In this document: one piece after another, positions 1 to 9,128 of the stretch | Position numbering within the stretch: position 1 is the first letter of the stretch | How the letters are laid out: every line of letters begins with the position of its first letter | Origin: Mycobacterium sp. Root135 | Lineage (GTDB): Bacteria > Actinomycetota > Actinomycetes > Mycobacteriales > Mycobacteriaceae | Assembly (NCBI RefSeq): GCF_001426545.1 | Contig: NZ_LMEZ01000004.1 | Span: forward strand, 62,001-126,000 | Length of the DNA stretch: 64,000 nucleotides | Reading direction: 5' to 3' | Made by a program: the position numbers and the translations under genes | Notes under the pieces: model-generated | Database searches by the model: none | What the model saw: the letters and a program-made list of their open reading frames with translations, nothing else | Told to the model about the DNA's origin: nothing

Positions 1-179
1 CCAGCGATTTGGACTCCCGCGACCGCCAACAATGGCCAGACGAGACTGGCGGACATCGTCAGTTGGGCTACAGCGCGCGGCGGCATCTGATGGGATTCGC
101 GACGCACAAATGCGATCAGCGACATAGCTGCAAGCGCCGGCAAGATTCCGGCCCCGTAGATGAAAAACCAAGCAATCAC
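1..179 (-). CDS. Partial membrane protein, N-terminal end only
   Basis: The minus strand from position 179 reads as an open frame to the window edge (59 codons). It starts with GTG at 179-177, and a strong AGGGGGA ribosome site lies 7 bases upstream. The product begins with a hydrophobic stretch (IAWFFIYGAGILPALAAMSL), then a short basic loop with RRESHQ, then a second hydrophobic stretch (LVWPLLAVAGVQIA). This looks like two membrane helices of a small or larger membrane protein that continues outside the window. I do not recognise the family. It is divergent from the secreted-protein gene at 437. Confidence 0.6.
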   Translation of the reverse strand, partial: MIAWFFIYGAGILPALAAMSLIAFVRRESHQMPPRAVAQLTMSASLVWPLLAVAGVQIA

Positions 180-371
180 GTTCGAGTCCCCCTGCGCCGG
201 CCACGGACACCACCCCCCGGTGGCGCTAGCTTCGATGATTATTAACCCTGCGCTACTGCTCCGCAAGACAAGCGCCAATTCCGTTTGCACAGCGGGCCTG
301 CGGAACAGCGCTTTTCTAGATTCCCGGCCACATTGTGCCCATCATCGTCCCACCTCAGCCCGCGTTTCCTG

Positions 372-400
372 TTGACAAGAGGCTCACAGTCTGGGATCTT
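372..400 (+). promoter_or_regulatory. Candidate sigma-A-type promoter
   Basis: TTGACA at 372-377 is followed after 17 bases by GATCTT at 395-400, which keeps the A, T and final T of a -10 box. It lies about 36 bases upstream of the ATG at 437. This is by inspection only. Confidence 0.35.
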
Positions 401-436
401 TATCGCAATTAGCTTGGTCAAACAGCTGGGGGAGAA

Positions 437-910
437 ATGTCGACCGTTGCCACTCGCTACACAAAGTTCCAGGTAGGCGCCGCCGCAGCGGCACTCACCG
501 CCGCCACCGTGCTCACGCCGGCTGCACTCGCGCCGACCATGGCCTATGCATCTCCGAACGTCACGACAATCAGCCAGAACGTCGGTAATTCCATTTCGGC
601 GCTCGTCGATCCGGTCATCACGCCCTCCGCGGCGCCGGTGAATTGCGCGACGGTCGACTTCTCGATCGGGTGCTACGCGGTGCAGGGATTCGCCGCCGGT
701 ACGCAATCCATCATCAGAGGGGCGGTCGTCTTCATCGGAACCACCGCCTACGTCGTGGCCGCGAGCACCGGTCAGCTCTTCAAGGTCATCGGCAGCGTTC
801 TTCCGGGTCCGATCGGCACCTTCTTCACCAACGTGGGCAACGGCGTGAGCGCCTTCGCGAACCAGATCGCCATCACCTTCCAGGTCGGGCCATACCAGAC
901 CGCTCAGTAG
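437..910 (+). CDS. Small exported protein of unknown function
   Basis: The 157-residue product has a basic N-terminus (MSTVATRYTKF) and a hydrophobic Ala-rich core ending near ALAPTMAYA, which is a Sec signal peptide with likely cleavage near residue 39. The mature part is Gly/Ala/Val-rich with two cysteines (VNCATVDFSIGC) that may form a disulfide. A GGGGGAG ribosome site precedes the ATG at 437. The gene is monocistronic: a promoter-like sequence lies upstream and a strong terminator downstream. It resembles mycobacterial small secreted proteins but I cannot name a family or function. Confidence 0.75.
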   Translation: MSTVATRYTKFQVGAAAAALTAATVLTPAALAPTMAYASPNVTTISQNVGNSISALVDPVITPSAAPVNCATVDFSIGCYAVQGFAAGTQSIIRGAVVFIGTTAYVVAASTGQLFKVIGSVLPGPIGTFFTNVGNGVSAFANQIAITFQVGPYQTAQ

Positions 911-924
911 AAACAAGGTTGGAA

Positions 925-971
925 GGCAACTCGCCAGTCAATGCCAGCGGGCATCTGGCGAGTTGTTTTTC
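925..971 (+). terminator. Rho-independent terminator
   Basis: An 11-bp perfect stem (CAACTCGCCAG at 927-937, CTGGCGAGTTG at 955-965) is followed directly by five T (966-970). It lies 16 bases after the stop of the exported-protein gene and separates it from the EPS genes. Confidence 0.85.
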
Positions 972-1036
972 ATTGGCCAACTTTTGTAGCTGTTCTACTG
1001 GTGCAGACTGCAACCGGAACACGGGGAATGTACTGA

Positions 1037-2887
1037 GTGGGCCTCTTTTCACGCCGTCGGTCTGACGACGACTCGGTCACAGACGACGCTGCTGGGATCA
1101 CGGACGACGATCATGAGGGGCTGCGCGGACTCAGGCGGCGCCCTGTTGCCTGGGCAGGGCTTGCGGTGCTGGTGGTCGTCATCGCCTTCGGCTGCTGGCT
1201 CGGGTTCCGAGCGCAAACAGCCAAGACCAATCTCGAGCAAGCCCGCACAAGCGCGCAGCAGACCAAAGATGCTCTGCTGCAGGGCAATACGGCTGACGCA
1301 ACGCGCTTTGCAGGTGATGCGCAGTCTCACGCACAGGCGGCTCGGAACGCGACGCACAGCTTGCCGTGGAAGATCGCTTCCGTGGTGCCGTGGTTGGGCA
1401 GCCCATTCAAGACCGGTCAGCAGATATCCGACGTGGTGCTCGGGCTGACAGCCGAGGTGTTGACGCCCGCGGCGGATGCCGGCGCGACCGTCGCACCGAG
1501 TCAGCTGTTGGCTGACGGCCGGCTGGATGTGGAGGCGCTGCGCCGAGAAGAGCCAGCGCTAGCCAAAATCGCGGCAGCCGCGGCCCGGCTCGACGCTGAC
1601 GCCAACGCGATTTCGGACCCGCGGTACATATCCGCGCTCGGAGATGCTCGGTCAAAGCTGCAAGCCCAGACATCGGACGTCGCACACCTGCTCGGAGGCA
1701 CCGCCCTTGCTGCCAAACTGGCGCCGTCGATGATGGGCGCCGACGGGCCGCGCAGTTATTTCATGGGTTTTCAGACCAACGCCGAAGCGCGAGGCACCGG
1801 GGGCTTCCTCGGGGGATTCGGAATCCTACGATTCGACGACGGAAAGCCTAGCGTGGACACGCTGGGGCGGAACAACGACCTCGACAAGCCGTTTACACCT
1901 ATCAGCCTCGGCCAAGATTTCGACCAGCAGTACGGGTTCACGAAACCGACCACTGATTTCAAGAACAGCAATCAGAGCTCGCACTTTCCTTATGCGGCGC
2001 AGATCTGGAAGTCGATGTGGGCCCAACAGTCTGGAGTGGACGTCGACGGAGTCATCGCTATCGACCCGGTCGCGTTGAGCTACATCCTTGGCGCTACCGG
2101 TCCTGTGGCGATGCCAGGTGGCGAAGCAATTACTGAAGCCAATGTTGTCGAATTGACCGAGTCGACTGTGTATGACCGGTTCCCTACAGACCAACTCGCA
2201 CGGAAGCAATATCTTCAAGATGTTGCTAGTGAGGTGGTCAAGAAGGTCAGCGGTCCGGTGGAGTCTCCTCGCAAGCTGTTCGATGCCTTGGGTCGAGCAG
2301 TTAGCGAGCGCCGAATTGCGGTCTGGAGCTCGTCGATTGCCAATCAAACACTTCTAGAGGAAACGCCGCTTGCCCATGAGGTTCCAGACGATCCCGCGCC
2401 GTACGCCGGAGTCGTAATCAATAACCTGGGCGGCAACAAGATGGACTACTACCTCAAGCGGCAGATCGAGTACGTCGCCGACGGATGCGAGGACGACACA
2501 AGACTGTCAACCGTTACGGTTCGGTTGACTAACACTCTCGCCGATGCAACACCCTTGTCGGATTACGTCGCAGGTCGAGCGGGATTGTTCACGGGACTCG
2601 CAGATGATCTTCCTAAGGGAACAATGGTCACCTCGGTCCGCCTTCTTGCTACCAAGGGTGCGCAACTAATTGGTGTCCTCGCTAATGACACAAGGATCCG
2701 TGTCTTCGGGGCAGCGGAGCGCGGCCACCCCAGCTTCGAAGCCCAAGTGGCAATACCGCCCGGCAAGACTGCCGTTCTAACATTCCGGCTCTCCGAGCCG
2801 TCGGCTCCGGGTGCTGCGCGCGTACCGGTTCAGCCGTTGATCGACAATGTGACTCCGACAGTTTTGGTGCCAACCTGCTCCGGATAG
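1037..2887 (+). CDS. DUF4012 domain membrane protein, EPS-associated
   Basis: The 616-residue protein has an acidic cytoplasmic N-terminus, one membrane helix at about residues 38-57 (WAGLAVLVVVIAFGCWLGF) and a long extracytoplasmic part. That part opens with a helical Ala/Gln-rich stretch (about 60-120) and continues into a DUF4012-like domain, recognisable by YFMGFQTNAEARGTGGFLGG and by DPVALSYILGATGPV. In actinobacteria DUF4012 proteins often sit next to Wzz/CpsD-type kinases in EPS loci, as here. The role is unproven; a part in polymer assembly or attachment outside the membrane is an inference. The GTG start at 1037 is preceded by GGGGAA about 10 bases upstream. Confidence 0.8.
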   Translation: MGLFSRRRSDDDSVTDDAAGITDDDHEGLRGLRRRPVAWAGLAVLVVVIAFGCWLGFRAQTAKTNLEQARTSAQQTKDALLQGNTADATRFAGDAQSHAQAARNATHSLPWKIASVVPWLGSPFKTGQQISDVVLGLTAEVLTPAADAGATVAPSQLLADGRLDVEALRREEPALAKIAAAAARLDADANAISDPRYISALGDARSKLQAQTSDVAHLLGGTALAAKLAPSMMGADGPRSYFMGFQTNAEARGTGGFLGGFGILRFDDGKPSVDTLGRNNDLDKPFTPISLGQDFDQQYGFTKPTTDFKNSNQSSHFPYAAQIWKSMWAQQSGVDVDGVIAIDPVALSYILGATGPVAMPGGEAITEANVVELTESTVYDRFPTDQLARKQYLQDVASEVVKKVSGPVESPRKLFDALGRAVSERRIAVWSSSIANQTLLEETPLAHEVPDDPAPYAGVVINNLGGNKMDYYLKRQIEYVADGCEDDTRLSTVTVRLTNTLADATPLSDYVAGRAGLFTGLADDLPKGTMVTSVRLLATKGAQLIGVLANDTRIRVFGAAERGHPSFEAQVAIPPGKTAVLTFRLSEPSAPGAARVPVQPLIDNVTPTVLVPTCSG

Positions 2888-3395
2888 AGCGCAACCCGCG
2901 ACAGACAGTCGTGCCGGTGAAGTTTGTTGCGTAAGTCGTATGTCAGAAGTATCGGTCGTGCCGAAAGACTCTGATCGATTCTCCATCGAGCACGTACTCC
3001 GTACCTGGCTGCAGCCCGAGGAAGAAGCGGTGCTCTGGCCTTCGAAGGAGGCGCGAGTATCGCCGACCATGGAATCAAGGGCGTGCTGATCTTCCGCTGC
3101 GATGGGATGTAAGGGTTCCCACTCGGCGAATCCGTACTCGCGGAACGCAACCTGAACACAAGCGAAGCAACTTCCGTTGTGTTGTTGCCGGATGCTGCAA
3201 CTCCCGTAGTATTTGGGCCGGGAGTTGAGAAGCTGAATGGCTTAGAGCCGGAGAAGTATCTGGGGGGGCTTCGTCTTACTTGCTCTAACCCTGTTCTAAG
3301 GGCTGTTCAGAAGCCTTCGAGGATGGAACTCCGCAACCGCGGTGTCGAATGCCGAAGCACGGGAGGCTGGGCGACCAGTCATGAGGGGGCCAACG
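2888..3395 (+). other. Gap with protein-like but broken frames
   Basis: No intact gene is supported. A 49-codon frame runs from ATG 2940 to TGA 3089. An overlapping frame from about 3050 to 3300 reads like a protein but carries an in-frame stop after RCDGM (near 3108-3112). An inverted repeat AACTCCCG/CGGGAGTT with a 12-base loop lies at 3199-3226. This could be a decayed gene or a long leader for the downstream kinase gene. Confidence 0.35.
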
Positions 3396-4856
3396 TTGAA
3401 TCTGCAAGACTTCGCAAAACTACTGCGTTCGCGCTGGATGACGATTTGCGCAACGGTAGTGGTTGCAATACTTGGCGGAGTCGCGGTGACGCTCTTGACC
3501 ACCCCGTTGTATGAGGCGACGACCAGACTCTTCGTCTCGGCCACTGCTGGTACAACCGCGAACGAAGCATATCAAGGCAATCGTTACTCCCAGGAGCGGG
3601 TACTTTCCTACACCGAACTGTTAAAAGGCGAAACCCTAGCCCAGCGCACAATCGATAAACTTGGCTTAAGCATCAGTTCTGCAGAACTGCAACAAAACAT
3701 AAAGGCGAGCGCGAAGCCAGACACGGTTCTCATAGACGTATCGGTCACTGATGTGTCGCCCACACAAGCGCGCGACATTGCTAACGCCCTGTCTGACGAA
3801 TTCGTCGTAATGGTGAGAGAGTTGGAAACTCCTGAGCAAAGCGGAGTTCCAGATTCTCGAGTTGTAGTAGAACAGCGGGCATCGCTTCCCGAACGGCCGG
3901 TCACGCCTAAGCCGGTTAGAAACATTTCCATTAGTCTGGCCTTCGGCCTACTACTGGGAGTAGGCATCGCCGTGCTCCGCGACCTCCTTGACAACACGAT
4001 CAAGGACCGTCAGCCCTTCGAGGAAATTACCGGCGTAAGCGTCGTTGGTAGCATCCCAGCCGACAAAGAGCGGCGTAAGAATCCTGCAGTGTCGTTCGCG
4101 ACCGATAACACCGCAATAGCCGAGGCCTTCCGAAAACTCCGAACAAACTTGCAGTTTCTGTCTGTGGATAATCCGCCACGAATAATTGTCGTTACTAGTT
4201 CCCTACCTAACGAGGGGAAAACCACAACAGCTATAAATATTGCACTGTCATTGGCCGAGGCAGATCATAACGTATTGCTGGTGGATGGCGATATGCGGCA
4301 ACCTAAGATGGGCAGCTATCTCAACCTGGTGGACCAGGTGGGACTCAGCACAGTCCTTAGCGGTGCCGCACCCCTCGCCGAAGTGCTGCAAAAGAGTTCC
4401 TTTCCTGGGCTTACGGTATTGACTTCGGGAGCAATACCGCCCAATCCAAGCGAACTTCTTGGGTCAAAGGCTGCACAAAAACTTCTGCGCGAACTGCGTG
4501 ATAATTTCGACTACGTCATCATAGATTCATCGCCATTGCTCGCGGTGACCGACGCCGCGGTGATTTCCACTATTTCCGACGGTGTGCTTGTGATCGCTCG
4601 ATTTGGTCAGACTAAGCGTGATCAATTGGCTCATGCGATGCGCAACCTTGACGATGTCGGTGCGACGCCACTTGGAGCGATATTTACGATGACCCCTGAA
4701 CGCGGTCATTCCACATACAACTACGGCTACTACGGATATGGCGGAGCGTCAAAGTCGACAAGCAGTCGCCAGGTGTCCCCTACGCAGGACACCCAAAGCC
4801 ACGTCACGCGGAACACGGGCAACGCACAGGTTGCCCCCGGCGGCCCCGTAGAATGA
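3396..4856 (+). CDS. Wzz-type chain-length regulator fused to tyrosine autokinase (BY-kinase)
   Basis: The 486-residue protein should control EPS chain length and export by cycles of tyrosine autophosphorylation at the inner membrane. Order: Wzz domain with helix 1 at about residues 15-35, periplasmic part, helix 2 near NISISLAFGLLLGVGIAVL, then a CpsD/CapB kinase. Walker A is EGKTTTAIN with Lys275, Walker A' is LLVDGDMRQP, and Walker B is YVIIDSSPLL. The tail has the tyrosine cluster YNYGYYGYG. I chose TTG at 3396 because GAGGGGG (3383-3389) lies 6 bases upstream and the start matches the paralogue at 36832. An in-frame GTG at 3342 would add 18 residues. A cognate phosphatase lies at 18153. 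Confidence 0.92.
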   Translation: MNLQDFAKLLRSRWMTICATVVVAILGGVAVTLLTTPLYEATTRLFVSATAGTTANEAYQGNRYSQERVLSYTELLKGETLAQRTIDKLGLSISSAELQQNIKASAKPDTVLIDVSVTDVSPTQARDIANALSDEFVVMVRELETPEQSGVPDSRVVVEQRASLPERPVTPKPVRNISISLAFGLLLGVGIAVLRDLLDNTIKDRQPFEEITGVSVVGSIPADKERRKNPAVSFATDNTAIAEAFRKLRTNLQFLSVDNPPRIIVVTSSLPNEGKTTTAINIALSLAEADHNVLLVDGDMRQPKMGSYLNLVDQVGLSTVLSGAAPLAEVLQKSSFPGLTVLTSGAIPPNPSELLGSKAAQKLLRELRDNFDYVIIDSSPLLAVTDAAVISTISDGVLVIARFGQTKRDQLAHAMRNLDDVGATPLGAIFTMTPERGHSTYNYGYYGYGGASKSTSSRQVSPTQDTQSHVTRNTGNAQVAPGGPVE

Positions 4857-4881
4857 GGCTCACGAAGATGGGAGCGGTATA

Positions 4882-5817
4882 TTGAGCAGCCTATACGGTG
4901 GACTGCATTCGGGATTCCGTCGTTTACCACCTTCATGGCGTACCGCGCTCAAGCGGGCACTCAAATCCGAGGGACATCGAAGTAGCACATTTGACGGGAT
5001 CACTGCTCGGAAAGATGCCCTAGGGAAAAAGCGACTGGACCGCGCGCTGGACGACATCCTTGGGACGCTCGGCCTAGATCTGGCCAAAGCTGTGGCGGGC
5101 AAAACGTGCATTGACTTCGGCGCAGGCTACGTGCCGACAGACGGGCTGGCGCTGTGGTTAATGGGCGCGAGCGAAGTCTACGGAGTCGACTACAACCACA
5201 TTGCCAAACCTCGCGAAATTGCCCGGGCCGTACGCGCAGCCGATGCAAGCCGCATAGCACGACAGCTTAAAACACTAGAGATCGACTCAACGAATCGACT
5301 CACTCAACTGACCGACTGGGCACAGGGCGGAAACAACGGCTTTCCTCCAGGTTACCGATACATTGCCCCAGCCGACGTCATTGCCTCGCCGTCTCTAGTA
5401 CCGAAGTTTGATCTACTGGTGTCGACGAGTGTGTTGGAGCATATCCAGCCATCGCTTATGATCGCGCTACTGGATGCGCTTAAATCCCGCGAAAATGGTC
5501 AGGCAGCGCAGATACATAAAGTCGATTTACGTGACCATCGCGATTTCGAGAAAAACCCCTACGGCTTCCTTGATCCTTCTGACAAATTTGACGCAGAGGT
5601 GGACGCCGACTCGCGCGGGAACGGAATGACCATTCACGACTGGGAGGCGTTGCTCTCGAGCCATCCACGTTGGAACCTAGGCGTCGGTCTTTACGAAACT
5701 GGCCGAGCACATCTCGTACCTGCGGCCGCTCCAGACGCGCAGAAGCGTGTAGTTGCTGATGCGGTGGTACTCCGCAGCGTGGAGGTAGGCAGTTCTCCCC
5801 CATCTCTCGAAACTTGA
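4882..5817 (+). CDS. SAM-dependent methyltransferase-like protein
   Basis: The 311-residue product has a class I methyltransferase fold signature. Motif I is CIDFGAGYVPTDGLALWL near residue 80, an acidic end of strand 2 follows (VYGVDYN), and FDLLVSTSVLEHI near residue 180 matches the post-motif region of Methyltransf_11/25-type enzymes. The start is TTG at 4882 with GGGAG 8 bases upstream. It lies 25 bases after the kinase gene and 4 bases before the flippase gene, so it is probably in the same operon. A sugar or lipid-linked glycan substrate is inferred from context only. Confidence 0.78.
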   Translation: MSSLYGGLHSGFRRLPPSWRTALKRALKSEGHRSSTFDGITARKDALGKKRLDRALDDILGTLGLDLAKAVAGKTCIDFGAGYVPTDGLALWLMGASEVYGVDYNHIAKPREIARAVRAADASRIARQLKTLEIDSTNRLTQLTDWAQGGNNGFPPGYRYIAPADVIASPSLVPKFDLLVSTSVLEHIQPSLMIALLDALKSRENGQAAQIHKVDLRDHRDFEKNPYGFLDPSDKFDAEVDADSRGNGMTIHDWEALLSSHPRWNLGVGLYETGRAHLVPAAAPDAQKRVVADAVVLRSVEVGSSPPSLET

Positions 5818-5821
5818 GAAG

Positions 5822-7105
5822 TTGACGAAGTCGAAATCTGAACAGAAGCGCGGCGGCCTAGTCGCTCAGATGGTCAAGGGCGCAACTGGCCCAGTGACGA
5901 GCGCCTTACCGCTGTTTGCGCTTCCTTTGGCTGGCGCAGCTTTACTTCCGTCTGGCCAGTTCGCGATGTGGAGTATCCTCGGATCAATTTCGACCCTCGC
6001 GCTATCACTTGATTTCGGCGGACCAGCCTATCTTGCCTCGCGACTTGATCCGCGCAACCGCAACAAGCCATTTATAGCTGCGACCGCTATGACTTGTATA
6101 GGGACGGCGGCGGTGGGCTTGCTTAGTATGTGCGCCTGGATCCCGTTCTCCCGAACGGATGCCGGCGAATCCTTTCCATTCCTCTCTGGCGTGGGCGCTA
6201 TCGCGACGATCACATGCGGCTCCGCACTACGGAGCGTGATCCAGCTTCAGGCTCAGGTGGCACTATTCGATCGTCGGTTCGTTTTGCGCAATACGCTTCT
6301 TCTAGTACACGCAGCTACGGCACTCGCAATTGCGTTGTTACTTTTGATTACAGAGCGCACTGCCTGGGCCCTACCAATAGCGTGGCTGGTAGCCGGGGTG
6401 GCTGGATGCGTGATTGGATCGGTAGTGTTGATCCGTCCGGTCCACAGGCATTTAGACACTGATTGGCAGATCGAAACAGCTGGAGTTGCTTCGGTCAAGA
6501 CCTACGCATGGGCTCGCACGATAGCAAACGTGCTGCGCGGCTTTCTTATGCAGGCAGACCGGTGGATTGTAGGGGCCATCGGTGGACCGTCAGTCTTGGC
6601 GGCCTACGAGATCGCCTGGCGCGTAGCGGCATTACCGCGGTTTCTTGCCGAGAATCTGACGTTCATTGTCGGCCTCGACGCAGCGAGAGTGCGGGCCTCT
6701 TCAGACGCGGAGCTGACAGCTAGCGTGACTTACTCGATGCGCTTCACGGCCATTCTACTCGCCGCAGTCTCGGCCGGTGCAGCACTTTTATATGCATTAC
6801 TACCGTCGATCACAGGCATCAACATCGCATGGGCCGCATTCTTGCTGCTTCTGGTAACTCACGGAGCAGTAGCAACCGCGGCACCCATTTCCTTCGTTGG
6901 GAACGGTATCGGCATTCCTACGATTGACCTGCCATACCTTTGCCTCTCTGTCGCCATCTGTATCGTGTCGGCAATTTTTGCCGAAATGACAGGGCAGGTA
7001 TATGTGTTTATCGGCGGCACAACCGCCGCGATGCTGGTCGGTAATATTTGGTTTGTCGTATACGGACTGAAGCGTCTGCGTGAAGCTACCCGCCCAGCGA
7101 TCTAG
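5822..7105 (+). CDS. Polysaccharide flippase (Wzx-like, MOP superfamily)
   Basis: The 427-residue protein is almost entirely hydrophobic, with about 12 predicted membrane helices starting at TGPVTSALPLFALPLAGAAL. It has the general look of MOP/MATE-type O-unit flippases, including a positively charged loop in mid-protein (RGFLMQADRWIVG). It would move the undecaprenyl-linked repeat unit across the membrane. The start is uncertain: TTG at 5822 has GAGAAG directly before it, too close for good spacing, and an ATG at 5870 has no better site. It is the last gene of the rightward EPS operon that begins at 1037. Confidence 0.85.
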   Translation: MTKSKSEQKRGGLVAQMVKGATGPVTSALPLFALPLAGAALLPSGQFAMWSILGSISTLALSLDFGGPAYLASRLDPRNRNKPFIAATAMTCIGTAAVGLLSMCAWIPFSRTDAGESFPFLSGVGAIATITCGSALRSVIQLQAQVALFDRRFVLRNTLLLVHAATALAIALLLLITERTAWALPIAWLVAGVAGCVIGSVVLIRPVHRHLDTDWQIETAGVASVKTYAWARTIANVLRGFLMQADRWIVGAIGGPSVLAAYEIAWRVAALPRFLAENLTFIVGLDAARVRASSDAELTASVTYSMRFTAILLAAVSAGAALLYALLPSITGINIAWAAFLLLLVTHGAVATAAPISFVGNGIGIPTIDLPYLCLSVAICIVSAIFAEMTGQVYVFIGGTTAAMLVGNIWFVVYGLKRLREATRPAI

Positions 7106-7709
7106 TGAATTTCTGTGACCTCGTTCTGCTTGGAAAGAATGGCACCCGAAGGTCTCGGACCGCTGGCCCAAGCGACCGTAGCTCCAGCACCACGCAGCGA
7201 AAGCGGCGCGTGCCGGACGTGATGACCGCTGCTACTGCAAAATTGCAGGCTTGACCGGGGTCATTGGACTCCAAGCACCCGCCGTGTGCGGCAGGTCTCG
7301 GGTTGTTGGGTCCCTACCCTCGCCGCTCGGCGCCCAAATACGCTAGGACTGGTCGCCGATAATCGCGCGACGATGGCGTTGCGCAGCTATCGGACCAAAT
7401 AGCCAACCACGGCCATCCGTTCGGGGCAGACCTCCGCCCATTCCCAAACCAATATGGAAAGTCGAAAAAGAAGCGACGCTCTCAGACGCTGGCCACAAGC
7501 CGGAACAGCAAGGTTTAGCGATGCCGTCGAGCCGCGCGAACCCATTCATCGGGGTCGATGTGCACACGTCGCGTATCGACAGGCGAATAGGTAGTCACCT
7601 CACCGCTCTGATCAACGTGGCTAACTCGCAGCCTTGAACTCCGCTAAGGCCGGCTAGGGAAGGCGAGTCGCTTCGCCTACTATTGTCAGGACCTTCAGCG
7701 AGCACAAAA
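7106..7709. other. Gene-free stretch
   Basis: Frames on both strands here are short and of improbable composition. I see no domain, transposase remnant, tRNA or convincing terminator. Codon-like periodicity is weak compared with neighbours. Confidence 0.45.
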
Positions 7710-8192
7710 TCAGAACAACGCCATAACCTCTTTAGAACAGAGTCCGTCATTTTTCTCGCAGAATGCTTCACAACGATCGAGGTTCTTTTCACACCATGTA
7801 TGATTCCGGTTGATACCCGCAGCCTGCTCGTCTAGCGATTTCTGTTTTTGCCCCTCCGGTGAGGCCAGCGAGTTGCCTGGAACTCCAGCCTTTGCAACTT
7901 TGGCGGAACAGTTGATCGAGAGCAAGTAATCCTTGCCGTGGTCAAAATTGTCGGTCTTCGCGAAAGTAGCCTTCCTCCAAGACGTTACAATGCACTCATC
8001 CGTAGAGAGTTGGTCCCCTACTACCGTAGAGATCACAGGATTTCCGCCGCGCTCGGCAATCTTCCCTGATGCTTGCGCGTAAGTCGAGCCTATATAGGGA
8101 TCTTTAGCTGCGGATGTACCCACACCAAAGGTTGCAACGGCCGCAACGAGTGCAACGAGCACGCCTGCAATACGGACGGTGAATTTTTGCAT
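7710..8192 (-). CDS. Exported cysteine-containing protein, unknown function
   Basis: The 160-residue product has a signal peptide (MQKFTVRIAGVLVALVAAVATFGVG, cleavage near TSAAK). A domain with IGSTYAQASGKIAERGGNPV and VVGDQLSTDECIVTSW follows; this resembles a mycobacterial exported family with PASTA-like spacing, though I cannot assign it firmly. The C-terminal tail is rich in cysteines (CEKNLDRCEAFCEKNDGLC, four Cys in 19 residues). The ATG at 8192 was chosen because six G (8200-8205 on the other strand) lie 7 bases upstream; an in-frame ATG 15 bases earlier has no such site. It is isolated between two long gaps and faces the flippase gene. Confidence 0.75.
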   Translation of the reverse strand: MQKFTVRIAGVLVALVAAVATFGVGTSAAKDPYIGSTYAQASGKIAERGGNPVISTVVGDQLSTDECIVTSWRKATFAKTDNFDHGKDYLLSINCSAKVAKAGVPGNSLASPEGQKQKSLDEQAAGINRNHTWCEKNLDRCEAFCEKNDGLCSKEVMALF

Positions 8193-9128
8193 AGTAAAAC
8201 CCCCCATTCAACGCGCGCGTTACTCGCAGCGCCCCCTCGCCCACTTTGGCAATCTGTAAGTGAGCCCGACGTCGCGCATGAGGCGTGACGACCGTCCCAA
8301 CCTAGCATCAGCACTTTCCAATGTCATGACGGATCAGGGAACCCACAGCTTCTCAGAGGTGTCTGCGGCTACCGGGCAAGCCAGACGCAGCCGCAGTAAG
8401 TATTTGAGAGTGATCGCCGCGCCGGCAAACATGCAAATTCTAAAAAGTGGGAAGCGACTCGCGATCTGCACAGTCCTGCACGATCATTCTCGGCATACCT
8501 TTTGACTTGATTCTGCACTTTGTCTTCGACAACCAGTACGCCGCTGGTCGGTTCGGGCAGAGGTGACCGAAGCACGTGGAGCATGAACGATAAGGCTCTT
8601 CTATCTAAGTCCGTTCGAGTCGAACTGCAGGCTACGCGACTTGCCAAGTCAACTGTAAGGGGGACATTGCGGATAACTTTGAGCAAAATTGGCATATTTC
8701 ATCCTGAGATGGGCTGTCGGACGCATCCAAGGGCGCTCCTCACGCCAGGTCGCCAAGGTGCATGCAGGCAACCCAGCGCTTCATAGATCCAGGACTGAAG
8801 GGCGGCCGTTCGGCGTTGCTGGCAGACGCGAGTGCTGAGGAAAACACGCTCCTGTCAAACGATGTAGCCCCGGGTGGCTTAGTGACACCGCCATAAGCTC
8901 TGTCTCCGCATTTCACAGGTTTCTGTCATCATCCACGTCGCAGGACAGATGACCGCCCATGACAGCGCCCTCAAGCCTCCTCACATTGCTGACGGCCGCC
9001 CGTACAACTACCCTGGCAACAGACCATGACGTCTGATGCCTGACGCGACGATCAAGCCTCCTACAGGGCCGGCACCGGAAGCCCGAACATCTGGAGCAAC
9101 GGGAAGTATTAATCCGTGAGGGATGTGT
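8193..9128. other. Long gene-free stretch inside the EPS island
   Basis: About 0.9 kb separates two divergent exported-protein genes. GC is lower than in the backbone. I found no frame with coherent protein features on either strand and no tRNA. It must contain the promoters of both flanking genes, but I cannot place them with confidence. Confidence 0.45.

Noticed and set aside
242..916. Minus-strand frame of 224 codons opposite the exported-protein gene
   Set aside because: It has the Arg/Gly/Asp-rich composition of an antisense frame and no ribosome site; the plus-strand gene has a signal peptide, a ribosome site and a terminator.
3179..3514. Plus-strand frame overlapping the first kinase start
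   Set aside because: Its second half is an alternative frame of the kinase gene; only the upstream part is noted as a possible remnant.
8520..8786. 88-codon plus-strand frame in the gap before the beta-helix gene
   Set aside because: No ribosome site, no motif, and mixed composition without hydrophobic core or conserved pattern.
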